Counted from the stretch's first letter, positions 1-11,878 are shown. The stretch: DNA of 52,500 nucleotides from Mesostigma viride (GCA_009746045.1 RPFO01000645.1:1686586-1739085); one strand, 5' to 3'. Numbers and translations: made by a program. Notes: generated by a model not told the origin, from the letters alone.

Positions 1-190
1 AGTCAAAGAACAACTACGAAATAACAAATGTAGGGTTCGAGGAACCCAAAGCCAAGGACGTCGACCACACCGGTCGTCCAAACCAGGACGGCGTGAAGCC
101 TGGGTTTCCAGGGTACTGGAGTGGTGGTACGGATGGCTCGAAGGGAGGGAAGAGTGAAGAAGAAGCTCCTGCACCCGTGCAAATTCAAAG
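1..190 (+). CDS. candidate upstream exon, probably of the TKL kinase gene (partial)
   Basis: A reading frame starting at base 3 is open from the left edge and encodes a hydrophilic, Gly/Lys/Glu-rich segment of about 62 residues with no recognised domain. A possible donor (CAAAG|GTACAT) follows base 190. It leaves a phase-2 junction, the phase needed by the next recognised kinase exon (acceptor AG before 1607 or 1616), so the two could be spliced directly or through unseen exons. The composition suits a juxtamembrane or linker segment ahead of a kinase domain. Assignment to the same gene rests only on strand, phase and proximity. It could be a chance open frame. Confidence 0.35.
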
Positions 191-1606
191 GTACATAGGC
201 TTTTACATGCACTCTTTCTTGCACACGGATTGGCATTCCTGCAAAAATGATCAAGTATTATGCAGGATCATCGAAAGAAGTGCACCAATGAGTCCATGAA
301 CCTAGTGCTGGTTGTTCACTGGTCGCACGATTGCAAATTTGACCATGAGTATCAGGCTTCTCCATTAGCCACCACGCAGAGGAAGAAAGGAACAAGCTGA
401 CGTTGATAAGGCCCACGCTGCCTGTTTTCACGGCTTTGTCGCATGGAACATGATGGAATATGCCTCATGCCATTATAGTGTGCCTCATGACATTATAGGG
501 TGTCCCATGCACCCCGATGCATGGTAAACAGTGCATTCGAGCTGCCCAAAGGAATATCCTTGTGCTGGACTCTCCTTGGTTGTGCTTTGGACATCAGCTT
601 TGTCAGGGAGAGCGAAGCCGGTTTAGACGTCCAGGTGGGGCTGCTCGTGCCAGGTGGTAGATTCCATTTGTTGGGAGCAGTTGGCTTTCGCGAAAGGGCA
701 TATGGCACTAATAAAAAACGTGCGGTTCTCGTTGAGGAGCATGTTGGCTGGTCTTTTTCAAGGACGATATAGCCTTAATCAAGGAGCACTTGACTGCTAA
801 ACAGTGGCTCGCCTAAAGGACCATGTGACTATTTTTCACGAGCCCCCTTGATGTGGCCAGATGGCCACCCTATCCCATAGTCATGAGCCTGTGTTGGTGC
901 TTTACTGGTTTTGCCAACCTCATCTCGCCGGCCACAAATTGATGGGCCCCTGCGTGGCCCGTTTCCTGTGGAATGGACAGCCATTTCCGCAGCTCTGTGT
1001 GCTTAGTGCAGGAGCTTTACAATGCCACGTGGAGCTTTACGCGGGGGACGCCCTCTCTTGTACCTGTCAAGGCCTCTTATCAGCAGATTCTGCTCCGTGC
1101 GCGCAAGTGGACACGTATTGCGTCCCTCGTCTCAGGAAGGGAAAAGTGAATGCCGCCGTGTCAGGCCTTCTGTTTCTGTTCCAAGGGGAGCATCACGTTC
1201 CGTTATTTCAAGTCTATGGTCGCATGTGTCTGGCAGAGAACGCTCGCGGGCATTCCTTGCTGCAGTGCTCACGTTCTCGCCATCGTATCCTATATCATCA
1301 GGCAAGGCATGGGTGGGATAGGTAGCCGGGGAGCACGCCCGCAAGCCCCTCTCTTCAGCATCGCTTGCTGAGAGAGTGTGGCAATCCCTGTCATGTTGTC
1401 GTTCTCCGGTGGCCATCAATTATAAAATCCTCAATTGTAAACCTCCTTTGTAAAACCATGTTTGATTATCTTTCTATCCGTTGTTTTATAAACTTGTCCT
1501 TCTCTCCTCTCTGCCCCCGATCCCCTATCTCCTCGTCCTATCCTCCCTTGCTTCCCCGCACCCCACCCCTCCCTATGTTCTTTCCTTCGCATTGTGACTG
1601 CCCCAG
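191..1606. other. unassigned stretch, probably intronic
   Basis: No domain, repeat or convincing exon was recognised. Open frames here (for example around 861-1325) have biased, Cys/His-rich translations with no family resemblance. A pyrimidine-rich tract at about 1500-1606 leads into the acceptor of the next kinase exon. Further upstream kinase exons could be hidden here. Confidence 0.4.
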
Positions 1607-4600
1607 CCCACCCAGCACGCATCCAAAGCCCACGCTCATCAGCTACTCGGAACTTCAGCTGCTGGAGAAGGTGGGTGTTCCACGAGGGGGCGCGGCGCAT
1701 GCATGCTGGCCATGGCCCGGCGGCTACTGGCCACCCCACTTCTGTTCTGGCATCGGTGGATGCTCCACCTGCTGCTGTGCTCTCCTAAGTCTTCGTTCTT
1801 CCCTGCCTACGCCACCTTTCCCCTCGGACACCCATACATAGTTTCGTTTAGATCTCCCTCTTGGTGGATGTACGGAGCGTGTACGTCGGCTGGTAACAAC
1901 AAACCGTTGAGCCCCTAAAGGAGGAGGGGATTGCTGCTGGAGGTGGATATCGGCTCCAAGGAAGTGCTGACCATGTTGACTCAGCGGAGGATGCTAGGGG
2001 TTATGGTCACTGCGTGAGCCCTGTATAGTGTATGCCGGCGCACGAATTCGGCAGTGCGAGTTCTGGCGGGGAAAGGAGAGAGGGGGGTGGCGGCCCAGCC
2101 ACCCACAAGTTTGCCGCTCGCTCTGGCTCTTGTGAAACAGTTCGCAGGCATGCGACCCCCCTGGTTGCTGTATCCATGCCCGCTGCACGCCCTCAATAAC
2201 GGACCAGTGAATGCCAGCTAATGGTTGACCATGTGGTTGCCGGGTGCGGCTATCAACAGGTAAGTAGCACGCCCCGCTGGTTGCACGACCAAGGGATGGA
2301 CATCCACATGCACAGCGCCGGCATCATGGCACTGGCCACCTGTCGATCTGTGCCCCTTCTCGTTTAATCCCGCCTGGTCTCAATTTCATGGAATTGTTGT
2401 CTGGATCTCTTTTTTTTTTTTGCTATTGTTACCTGCCCCCCTTGTAACCTGCCCCCCTTGTTACCTGGCCCCCTTGTTATCTGCCCCCCTTGTTATCTGC
2501 CCCCCTTGTTACCTGCCCCCCTTGTTATCTGCCCCCTTTGTTATCTGCCCCCCTTGTTACCTGGCCCTCTTGTTGCCTGCCCCCTTGTTATCTGCCCCCC
2601 TTGTTATCTGCCCCCCTTGTTACCTGCCCGCCTTGTTATCTGCCCCCCTTGTTATCTGGCCCCCTTGTTATCTGCCCCCCTTGTTATCTGCCCCCCTTGT
2701 AACCTGCCCCCCTTGTTACCTGCCCCCCTTGTTATCTGCCCCCCTTGTTGTCTGCCCCCCTTGTTACCTGGCCCCCTTGTTATCTGCCCCCCTTGTTATC
2801 TGCCCCCCTTGTTACCTGGCCCTCTTGTTATCTGCCCCCCTTGTTATCTGCCCCCTTGTTACCTGGCCCTCTTGTTATCTGCCCCCTTATTATCTGCCCC
2901 CCTTGTTATCTGCCCCCCTTGTTATCTGCCCCCCTTGTTACCTGGCCCTCTTGTTGCCTGCCCCCCTTGTTATCTGCCCCCCTTGTTATCTGCCCCCCTT
3001 GTTACCTGGCCCTCTTGTTATCTGCCCCCCTTGTTATCTGCCCCCCTTGTTACCTGGCCCTCTTGTTATCTGCCCCCCTTATTATCTGCCCCCCTTGTTA
3101 TCTGCCCCCTTTGTTATCTGCCCCCCTTGTTACCTGGCCCTCTTGTTGCCTGCCCCCCTTGTTATCTGCCCCCCTTGTTATCTGCCCCCCTTGTTACCTG
3201 CCCGCCTTGTTATCTGCCCCCCTTGTTATCTGGCCCCCTTGTTATCTGCCCCCCTTGTTATCTGCCCCCCTTGTAACCTGCCCCCCTTGTTACCTGCCCC
3301 CCTTGTTATCTGCCCCCCTTGTTGTCTGCCCCCCTTGTTACCTGGCCCCCTTGTTATCTGCCCCCTTGTTACCTGGCCCTCTTGTTATCTGCCCCCCTTG
3401 TTATCTGCCCCCTTGTTATCTGCCCCCCTTGTTATCTGCCCCCCTTATTATCTGCCCCCCTTGTTATCTGCCCCCTTTGTTATCTGCCCCCCTTGTTACC
3501 TGGCCCTCTTGTTATCTGCCCCCCTTGTTATCTGCCCCCCTTGTTATCTGCCCCCCTTGTTATCTGCCCCCCTTGTTACCTGGCCCCCTTGTTATCTGCC
3601 CCCCTTGTTATCTGCCCCCCTTGTTACCTGGCCCCCTTGTTATCTGCCCCCCTTGTTATCTGCCCCCTTTGTTATCTGCCCCCCTTGTTATCTGCCCCCT
3701 TGTTACCTGCCCCCTTGTTATCTGCCCCCTTGTTACCTGCCCCCTTGTTATCTGCCCCCTTGTTATCTGCCCCCTTGTTATCTGCCCCCCTTGTTACCTG
3801 GCCCCCTTGTTATCTGCCCCCTTGTTATCTGGCCCCTTGTTATCTGCCCCCTTGTTATCTGCCCCCCTTGTAACCTGCCCCCCTTGTTATCTGCCCCCCT
3901 TGTTATCTGCCCCCCTTGTAACCTGCCCCCCTTGTAACCTGCCCCCCTTGTAACCTGCCCCCCTTGTTACCTGCCCCCTTGTTATCTGCCCCCCTTGTTA
4001 TCTGCCCCCCTTGTTATCTGCCCCCCTTGTTATCTGCCCCCCTTGTAACCTGCCCCCCTTGTAACCTGCCCCCCTTGTTACCTGCCCCCCTTGTTATCTG
4101 CCCCCCTTGTTATCTGCCCCCCTTGTTGTCTGGCCCTCTTGTTATCTGCCCCCCTTGTTATCTGCCCCCCTTGTTACCTGGCCCTCTTGTTATCTTGCCT
4201 CATCATCTTGTTGAAGCATGCGTGGCAAACCATGGTGGGCATGGGCGGATGCATGCACCCGTGCACGCATGCCCACCTGCTGTTCAACCGCATGCTTGTG
4301 CCACCGTAGCGCTTCTGTGCCAGCTTTTGGCTGACACACTTGCATACCTGCTTGGTGCTGCATGCTGCCTGCCGCGCACTGCGTGCTGCCTGCCGGTTGC
4401 TGTGTGCAGGTCGGCGAGGGCACCTATGGGGAGGTCTACCGCGGCAAATGGCTGGGCAAGGAAGTGGCCATAAAGCGGGTGCGTATGCTTGCGCGTGGGT
4501 GCGTACGCAAGGAGTGATGAGTTCATACCATTTATACCATCAATCCTGGGCACAGCAGCTTCTCGTGTGTGTATAATGTGGTGTTCGTATTGTGTCTCTG

Positions 4601-7600
4601 GGAGTGATGCGAAGAGGGGTGGGTGCGGCTCCTAATAATCGAGAGCATCTCAAAAAGCCACGTGGGAGGGTTTCCCGGCCGCCTGGCAAGATGGCACCTT
4701 GAGAGAATGCAGTTGTTTACCATTGGCCATACCGTTGGCCATATACAACCAGGTACTACTCCAGTGGCCATAATTATTTTCCACCTGTAGTTCATCACAC
4801 CCTCGCTCAGCTTGCTTTCCTGCAAGTACTGCGGTGCCAGTATCAAGTCGTGGGTAGTCTGGTACGCTGCCCCCATCGTGAAGTAGGCCTCCTCCCTGTC
4901 CTCCCTCCTCCCGCTGCTGTCTGACCATTCCTTCCCCCCCCTCCCTCCCTCCCTCCCTCCCTCCCTCCCTCCCTCCCTCCCTCCCTCCCTCCCTCCCTCC
5001 CTCCCTCCCTCCCTCCCTCCCTCCCTCCCTCCCTCCCTCCCTCCCTCCTCCCTCCCTCCCTCCCTCCCTCCCCTCCCTCCCTCCCTCCCTCCCTCCCTCC
5101 CTCCCTCCCTCCTCCCTCCCTCCCTCCCTCCCTCCCTCCTCCCTCCCTCCCTCCCTCCCTCCCTCCCTCCCTCCTCCCTCCCTCCCTCCCTCCTCCCTCC
5201 CTCCCTCCCTCCTCCCTCCCTCCCTCCCTCCCTCCCTCCCTCCCTCCCTCCCTCCCTCCCTCCCTCCCTCCCTCCCTTCCTTCCTTCAGCCACAAACCCC
5301 TTGTCTGACCATGCATCGAGCAACTGTCATCCCTCCCCCCTGGCCAGGTGCGCGCGTCTTCCCGCCCCACGGGCGCCATGCGCGAGGAGTTCTACAAGGA
5401 AGTGGCCATCCTGGAGAGCATCCGGCACCCCAACTGCGTGCTGTACATGGGCTGCTGTGAGGAGCCCACGCTGTGCATTGTGACCGAGTTCATCAGCGGG
5501 GGCACCCTCTTCCACCGGCTCAAGAAGTGGCGCGAGATGCACAACTGCCCGCTCGAGCTGCCCCTCGTGCTTAAGATCGCAAAGGACATCTGCCTGGGCA
5601 TGCTGTTCCTGCACTTTCGCAAGCCCAAGGCAAGTGGGGGAGGCATGGCCATGCGGTGTCTGCGCCAGCTCGGAAGCTACCCCCTTTTTAAAGGGGGTTG
5701 CCTTGCAAAGCCGTACGCGACCACGGTTGTGTGGTGCTTGTGTTTGATCGTACGCGACCACGGTTGTGTGGTGCTTGTGTTTGATAGCGGATGACATGTG
5801 AAGCGGGGGGGGGGAATGGCTGCACAGTTTTTTGTTGGACCCCCTGGCCCCACTGGCCATCCAAGCCATGCTTAGAATGTGTAGTTGCAACGCAAAGAAT
5901 GGTTCATGCGTGTTTATTGAGTCGTCACCGTGTCTTATGAATCAGTGCCCCCAACCAGTGGAAGGGAAAGGGAGGAAGTGGTTTGCTAGCTGGAGAGTTT
6001 GGCCGTCCAGCGGACTAGATAGCAGGCGTTCGGTTCTTGAAGTCTTATTATCCTTTTGCCTGTTGAGCGAACTTGATAGCACGCGGGAGGTTCTCAGTCT
6101 TATTACTTATTTGCCTGCCGTATATCCTTGGCCGCCCCACCCACCCATACACCTCGTCCCTGTGCCTGCCAGGTGCTCCACCGTGACCTGAAGAGCACCA
6201 ACCTGCTGTGCGACCGCTACTGGAACACCAAGCTGGCCGACTTTGGCATCAGCCGCATCCTCAACGAGTCCACGCAGCAGCAGCCCGCAATGACGCAGGC
6301 GGTCGGCTCGCCGGGGTGGATGGCACCGGTGGGTACATTCTGTGGGTGGATGGCGCTGTCGAGGGCTTTTCATCTATCATCATTGTTTTCTGGCATGTGT
6401 GCGTTTGGTTCTGTGGATGCATGGCACCGATGCATTGTTTGTTAAAAACGTGCCGTTAGGTTGATGCTGTTGGGCGGCGCCAGGGATCGGCACGTCCTGG
6501 AGGACACGCGTGGCAGTGTTTGGGAGACTGCGTGACGGCAGCCGGCAGCGCTGATTGGTTTCGTGGTGGTGCATGGGACCAGTCGTTGGCATACTAGCAC
6601 GCGAGTGGTCTTGTGATCGTTCAGCAGCTCATGCATGGTGCGCTCACCATGTGTGTGTGTGTGTGTGTGCTGCTTCTGCGACACACCTGTGTGTGTGCAG
6701 GAGCTGTTTGGAGACGGGCTCTACGATGGAAAGGTGGATGGTGAGTGGTCCTCTCCATCACGTCAGGGGCCGTGTGCCTGCGGATGGGTACCGTGCCATC
6801 TGCTGGCATCTGTGGCCCGCACCACCAACATTTCTAGTATCCCCCCGGTCATTCCTAGAGTCGGCCTCGTGTCCACATTGTGTTGTTAGCTGCAGGTGGG
6901 GATGACCAATGCAAGCGGGGATTCGCATTAGCGCCCCGCTGGCTGTCGGGGACACCCCTTACCTCCCTGCTCGTGGACTGTCCAACCTTGTTGCCTGTTC
7001 GTCCAACCTTGTTGCCTTTCTGTGCCCCCTGGGAGTACATGGGCCCTTCCACGTCCTGCAGCCAGCTAGCGCCAGACTCCACTGACGGCGGACCGGTCCC
7101 TTTTCCCATGCACCCCTGCATTCTCAACTATGCCTCTAAACTCCAGATGTATGTGTGTCCAGTTCTACTGCAGTAGGATAGATAGACGATAACTAGCTAC
7201 TAAAGACGCAGGTGACATAGAGACTCACCCCTCGCCGTTATTTGTATGTTTACCCTTCTCCGGCCAACTCCCCTGTCCCACCCCTTCCCTGCCAACCCCC
7301 CCTTCCAGTCTACTCGTACGGCATCGTGTTGTGGGAGCTCATGTCCCTGGAGCGCCCGTACGCGCGCATGGGCATGGAGCCGCTCGCGCTCATCTACCAA
7401 GTTATTAACGAGAACCTGCGGCCAAAGATCCCTGAGGGTGCCCACCCACCCCTGGCCGCGCTAGTGGAGCAGTGCTGGCAGGCGGACCCCAAGAAACGGC
7501 CCGGCTTTGACGACGTCCTCGCGCGGCTGGACGCGATGGAGGCCGACGTGAAGGCCGCGCGCCGCAAGCAGGCGGATCGGGACAAGAAGGGGGCCAGTGG

Positions 7601-8456
7601 GAACGCAAACAATAACAAGAATGGGGGGGAGGGAGAGGAGGGGCAGGAGCCTGAGTATGGCCCCTTTGTCATCGATGACAAGGAGGATGGGGATGTGGGG
7701 GATAGGCCTGCACCGGTCAAGCAGCTGCCTTTGCCGCCCAAACTACCGCCCACGCCCCCCAAGCAGCCGCCCACGCCACCTAAGCAGCCGCCCACGCCGC
7801 CCTCCCCCGCGTTTGTTGAACGGGACTGGCCATCGCCACCGCAGCAGCCGGCGATGCTTGCACCCGCGCAGCCCCCCGCTGGGCCCACGGCGCCTGCCAG
7901 CAAGCCCCTGGGGATCCCCCAGAATGCCTCCCCAGGGGCCAACGGCCCTGCGGCCGGCGACAACGTGCTGTCCCCCCAAGGGTCGGGCGTCAAGTCTCCT
8001 GTGCAAGGGGCGTCCTCGCCCACGTCGCCGGTAGGCTCCCCGCCCGCAGCCGCCACCAACCTGATGTCCTCTGAGGTGTCCCAAAATCGGATCTGTGGCG
8101 TGTGCGGGCAAGCTATCTTTGGCAAGCTGATCCGCGCGAGCAACGGACGAGTCTTCCACCAGGGCTGCTTTGTCTGTGCATCGTGCTCGTGCACGCTCGT
8201 GGGTGGCGGGTACATGGAACAGGGCGACAAGCATTACTGCACGGACGACTTCTACCGGCTGTTTGGCAAGACGTGCGGCGGCTGCGGGCGCGTGATCAAG
8301 GGCACCGTCCTCACGGCGATGGGGAATAGTTTCCACCCCGAGTGCTTCAAGTGCCAGCTGTGCGCGGTGCAGCTAGGCGAGCGCTTCCAGGTCACCGGCG
8401 GCCGCGCTGTGTGTGCCATGTGCTCCAGCAACAAGCGGGCAATTGAGGCGGGGTGA
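1607..8456 (+). CDS. TKL (Raf-like) protein kinase with C-terminal tandem LIM domains, 5' incomplete
   Basis: Exons read as 1607(or 1616)-1670, 4410-4478, 5348-5629, 6173-6328, 6701-6740 and 7309-8456; all junction phases agree and give about 585 residues. Kinase landmarks in order: a pre-kinase SYSEL segment, glycine loop GEGTYGEVY, VAIK lysine, HRDLKSTNLL catalytic loop, DFG, GSPGWMAPE spanning an exon junction, then KVDVYSYGIVLWEL. These mark an active Ser/Thr TKL kinase. After the kinase come a charged segment and a Pro-rich linker with PPTPPKQ repeats (about 7740-7815). Two LIM zinc modules follow: LIM1 (8094-8255) with C-X2-C, H-X2-C-X2-C-X2-C and C-X2-D ligands, and LIM2 (8274-8430) ending C-X2-C. 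The stop is TGA at 8454. Animal LIM kinases have LIM domains first, so the order here is reversed. A receptor-like N-terminus may lie off the left edge. The kinase call is firm; partners and pathway are unknown. Confidence 0.9.
2429..4195 (+). repeat. minisatellite, 15-16 bp unit, inside a kinase intron
   Basis: About 110 tandem copies of a unit close to CTGCCCCCCTTGTTAT, with variants (TGGCCCTC, TTGTAACC, TTGTTGTC). The array fills most of the 2.7 kb intron 1671-4409. A block of about 165 bp starting at 2621 recurs at 3195, so the array also grew by segmental duplication with a 574-bp step. It is open in several frames only because the unit lacks stop codons, and it is not coding. Confidence 0.97.
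4937..5285 (+). repeat. TCCC/CCCT tetranucleotide array in a kinase intron
   Basis: A nearly pure pyrimidine (CCCT)n tract of about 345 bp with a few CTCCTC interruptions, in the intron 4479-5347. It ends about 60 bp before the acceptor at 5346-5347, and in the sense RNA it makes an extremely long polypyrimidine stretch. Reading it as Gly/Arg/Glu-rich protein on the other strand is an artefact. Confidence 0.97.
5630..6172 (+). other. probable GC-AG intron of the kinase gene
   Basis: The exon ending CCCAAG at 5629 is followed by GCAAGT, the usual context of GC-type donors. The acceptor is CCAG at 6169-6172. Only this junction keeps phase 0 and joins a LHFRKPK-type segment to VLHRDLK as in kinases. 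The nearby GT at 5634 would shift the frame. Confidence 0.75.
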
Positions 8457-10161
8457 TGTCAGATGGAAGCATCGGATGCACTGTGAACTTTCAATGTTCC
8501 AGGTGAATCGACTTAAAATGCTGCAACCGAGCACATGTTGCGGCAAGGGGGGCGTCATGGACGGCACTGTCCGTGGTGGTGGGCCATGGATGGGGATGCG
8601 ACACGGGCATGCATGCTGTCTCATGTTCTCGGGTGGTCTTAGGGGGGCGGTAGTGACCACTGCCAGCAAGCATGTGGGCGACATGGTCCGAGGGCTCCGT
8701 GCCCCCCTGGCAGGGGAGTGCCTGTGAGTTGCTGACACGGGCCCAGGCCCACTGCCACGGCCCGGTTTGCTACTGGCCCGAGGGAAGGTTGGATCCCACG
8801 AGACACAGTCATCCTTCTGATCAACTCTGCCATGGTTCCACGAGATGGCAGCTTGGGTGGACCCAGGCTACCTGCGTTTCTTCGCGGGCTTGCCCCGTGG
8901 ACAATTGGTGGTCTTGTGGGATTGGCAAAGGCATGTGCACATGCATAGGAGGGCAGGCATGTCCACGATCCAGAGGCTGGTGTCTCTGCTGTTGTGCACG
9001 CACTGTGTTGGGGTCCGGGGGAGTGCCAACCTGGGGCTTTTCGACGACCATGTCAGCACCAGACATCTGCCATGGCAGCACGGCCACATCTGCCAATTTC
9101 AGCACCACGTACCTTCTGACCATGACCTGGGTGTCACCCATGGTGCCCCGCCATGTGCACACCCTGTTGTCTTACTCCAATGTACTAGCGCCAGCTCCCT
9201 ATCGTGCGGCATGCAAACTTGTTTGTCCTCCCCAGCCACAGCAAGTCATACCCGGTTCATGCCGAAGTCATGCCCGAGTAATGTGTGACTCACGCCCAAG
9301 TCATGCCTGATACATGCCCAAGGGCTGTCATTGCCCTGCAACAACTGGTGTATTCCAGCCTGGTCTGCAAGGGCTGGGGCCACCATGGGCTGACGTACGG
9401 CACATGCATTCCTTGCCCCGTATCTGCAGCATGCCACATGCGGCAGGTCGGCGGCGCGATGCCAGACAGGGTGCAGGTGCCATGCACTCTAGGCATGGGG
9501 TTGCGTTCGTGGGGCGCTACCTTGCAGGAGCATGCCCGCGCGAGGCAGTCCACTGTCTTGCCGCTTTGCAATGGAGGGAGCGACGATGTGTGTGCGGCAC
9601 TTGGCACATGTGAGCGTGGACACCAAGGTGCTGCTGGTAAGAAGAGCTGCTGGACCGATGCGGCCAGGCCCTGGATCCTATGGACACATCCGTCCTGTGC
9701 CGCCCACGAAGCTTGCCGCCTTTGCATGCATGGCCATGAGCAGAGTGTGTCCAAGCAGGCAAGGGGGGCAGGAATGCATGACCACGCGGTTGCATGGTGT
9801 GGGGTTGCCTCCCTGTGTACATAGTACTACATGGTCAGCAAGGTGGCAAGTGTTTTTACTGGCGTCCGCATGCTGCCAACGTTGCAAGCGGTTGGTTGCC
9901 CCCTTGGCCACGCTGCTGTCCCTCTTTTGGATGTGACCTCAGACATTCTGCCTGCGACGTGCATTATGGCGACCGCGCTGGCGTGCTCGTCAAAACAATG
10001 TGCATGTGATTGTGAGGAACCCTGGAGCAGGTCTGGCCGGCTGAGGCCCAGGCAAGGGGGTGAGTCGCATGATAGGCAGGCATAGCAGGGAAAGCCTTCC
10101 TACAACATTTTTGCAGTCTGCAACCGACCATACAACCAGCTCCAGCAGCCCGCAAGGTGAT
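8457..10161. other. intergenic DNA, no recognised gene
   Basis: This follows the kinase stop codon and probably starts with its 3' UTR. It is rich in CATGC/GCATG words and has several medium open frames in overlapping registers, none with a recognisable domain, splice structure or codon pattern. No transposon signature was found before the MITE at 10162. Confidence 0.5.
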
Positions 10162-10530
10162 TACCGTAGTGGTCAAAATCACTTTGCGTCTAATTACTTT
10201 GCGACCCCAAAACAAGGTGCAATTTATAGTTTGCGACCCAAAACGAAGGCAAAGTTTTAGGTTTGCAAGCCGATCGACTTGTTTGTGGTCAGTGGCTTGG
10301 GTCTCACCGACTTCTCATGTATCCCTTGGCCCCCTCTCAATGAAACCCAACTACCCACCTGAGTTATTTGATTGATCCATTGGGTAGCACTGATTATAAT
10401 AGCTGCCAGGCTTGGGGCTGTCCGGCGCGGCGCGGTAACATTTGAACTTTGCGACCCAAAATGAAGCTCAGCAGTTTGCGAGGTCGATCCGCAAACAATT
10501 AGACGCAAAGTGATTTTGACCAGTACGGTA
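10162..10530. mobile_element. MITE-like element with about 35-bp terminal inverted repeats
   Basis: The ends 10162-10196 and 10496-10530 are inverted copies of each other (TACCGTA...GTCAAAATCACTTTGCG) with about two mismatches. The 369-bp element is flanked by a direct TGAT on both sides (10158-10161 and 10531-10534); a TA duplication is an alternative reading because the termini are TA-rich. It has three internal direct repeats of TTTGCGACCCAAAA type and no coding capacity. The superfamily is not resolved. Confidence 0.8.
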
Positions 10531-10689
10531 TGATGACATGCTGGGCGTACGTAGCGATCTGCTCCATTCACATCACTCTGTCAGTGAGATAATCAGTGCT
10601 CAAGATGCTCTCTGTGCTGAACATGGTCTGGACACGATAAACCCATCAGAAAACGTGCCCCGGTATTGAATGCTGGGACCGTCACGTGT

Positions 10690-10930
10690 CATTCATTCAT
10701 TCGTTCACGCGCCTCCCTTGTGAGAGTCACGGGGTACCAACTGCTGAGTAGGTACCTTTCATCCCTGTTTGATGTGCACACAGCAAGAAGGGGGCCGCAT
10801 GGGACCACCCCCTTCTCTCGTTGCCTTGAAAGGCAGGCCACAGGTTCAATTAAACTGCGCACTGGAGAGTCTAGCTAGCAACTCCTGTGGGTGCTATAAA
10901 GCTTCGACATAGCAAAAGCATAGCATCATG
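10690..10930 (-). repeat. diverged LINE 3'-UTR fragment
   Basis: It shows scattered similarity to the LINE 3' UTRs at 13063-13310 and 45411-45690: the GAGTCACGG motif, the CCTTTCATCCCTGT stretch, the pair of inverted GGCA words, and CTGTGGGTGC near the end. There is no tail or target duplication, so this is an old remnant. Confidence 0.45.
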
Positions 10931-11097
10931 TGGACATCGTGATCCATCACTACCTGTAACCAGAGCCATGTTTTACGAGTCTAATCCTCATTTGTTAATA
11001 ATGGTCAACACTTCGAGCGATTTGTTGGTGGACTTGTAAGAGCTAGACCATATCGAGGAGACAATAAGAAAAGACCATATGGTTGTTCAATGTCAAT

Positions 11098-11411
11098 GCA
11101 ATATCAAGGAGACAACCAGTGCAGGCCAGAAATCGGGAGAATCCGGACCATGGTAGCTCGAGCCTGCCCTTATCTTGTTCGCGTTTTCGAGTCGTTCAGG
11201 ATGATGAATATGAATGGAGATGGAAATGTGTAGCCTTGTGCATTGAAATTATTGCTGTAGAGCGACTAGATGACCTAGACGGTTGGGCCGGAAACAGCTT
11301 GCTTGATCAGGGCGTGTGTTTCGAGCCTAACTCAGTGGCGGGGAGTGTGTTGTGGTGAGCACCATTGCTAGCTGCGATTGCTCTCCCATTATATTCTCTC
11401 CTTGATATTAT
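11098..11411. repeat. copy of a dispersed repeat (here 'REP1') with short inverted ends
   Basis: It begins AATATCAAGGAGACAACC and ends with CTCTCCTTGATATT, giving inverted ends of about 12-13 bp. The body (AGAAATCGGGAGAATCCGG, ...GGTAGCTCGAGCC, GATGACCTAGACGG) recurs at 14517-14740, 41712-42130 and, inverted, 15270-15600. No coding capacity was recognised. It may be a MITE or a SINE/LINE end. Confidence 0.6.
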
Positions 11412-11512
11412 AATATATGTATTCATGCTCTGAAAGTTGTTGATGTTTAATAGATAAAAAAATTTAACACAATATATATCAAAGGACAACCATATATATC
11501 CTTGCTGCCGCT

Positions 11513-11803
11513 GTGGCTGAGCGCGACAAGTTTGCCCCCTACGGCAATGTGGGGCCCCACCGGGTCATCCCCTTTGTCCTTGAGGAGTTCGGGTCCATGG
11601 GCCCCAAGACAGCGGAGTTTTTCCACGAGTGCTGCCAGCGCCGTGAAGACCGCCTCGACCTCGAGGGTCAGACCGCCCCGTGGTCGGCCTGCACGTGGTC
11701 CTCGTATTGGCAGCAGCGCCTATCACTCGCCCTCACTCGCACCGTGGCTGATGTGTTATTCCGCCGCACCCGGGCCGACTTTGTCGCGACCCATGCGGTC
11801 TAG
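11513..11803 (+). pseudogene. C-terminal fragment of a retroelement ORF
   Basis: An open frame of 96 residues containing VIPFVLEEFGSMGP, REDRLDLEGQ and an ALTRTVADVLFRRTRADF-like end. The same C-terminal peptide is recognisable, with a frameshift, on the minus strand of the copy at 44781-45133. The style resembles the C-terminus of non-LTR reverse transcriptase polyproteins, but no catalytic motif is present. It lies at the 5'-truncated start of the inserted fragment and is not expected to be functional. Confidence 0.6.
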
Positions 11804-11878
11804 ATCCCTTCCAGGCCTGCATGGTGGGCCGGCAGCGCTGTTGCTGCGTGTAGTTTTGTGATGTATAGTTAGTTGTAC

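Noticed and set aside
861-1325. 154-residue plus-strand frame upstream of the kinase exon
   Set aside because: No domain resemblance, competing frames of similar size, and no matching splice sites found.
2420-3953. Very long open frames over the 16-bp array (Pro/Leu/Cys repeats)
   Set aside because: Open only because the repeat unit has no stop; several frames are open at once; the array lies between matched kinase splice sites.
4532-5379. Gly/Arg/Glu-rich minus-strand frames
   Set aside because: Translation of the TCCC microsatellite.
6650-6700. GT-rich tract read as a regulatory repeat
   Set aside because: A short GT run within the intron ending at 6700; nothing supports a specific function.
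8672-9824. Medium open frames downstream of the kinase
   Set aside because: Overlapping frames on both strands with similar lengths, low-complexity Cys/His/Met-rich translations and no family signal.
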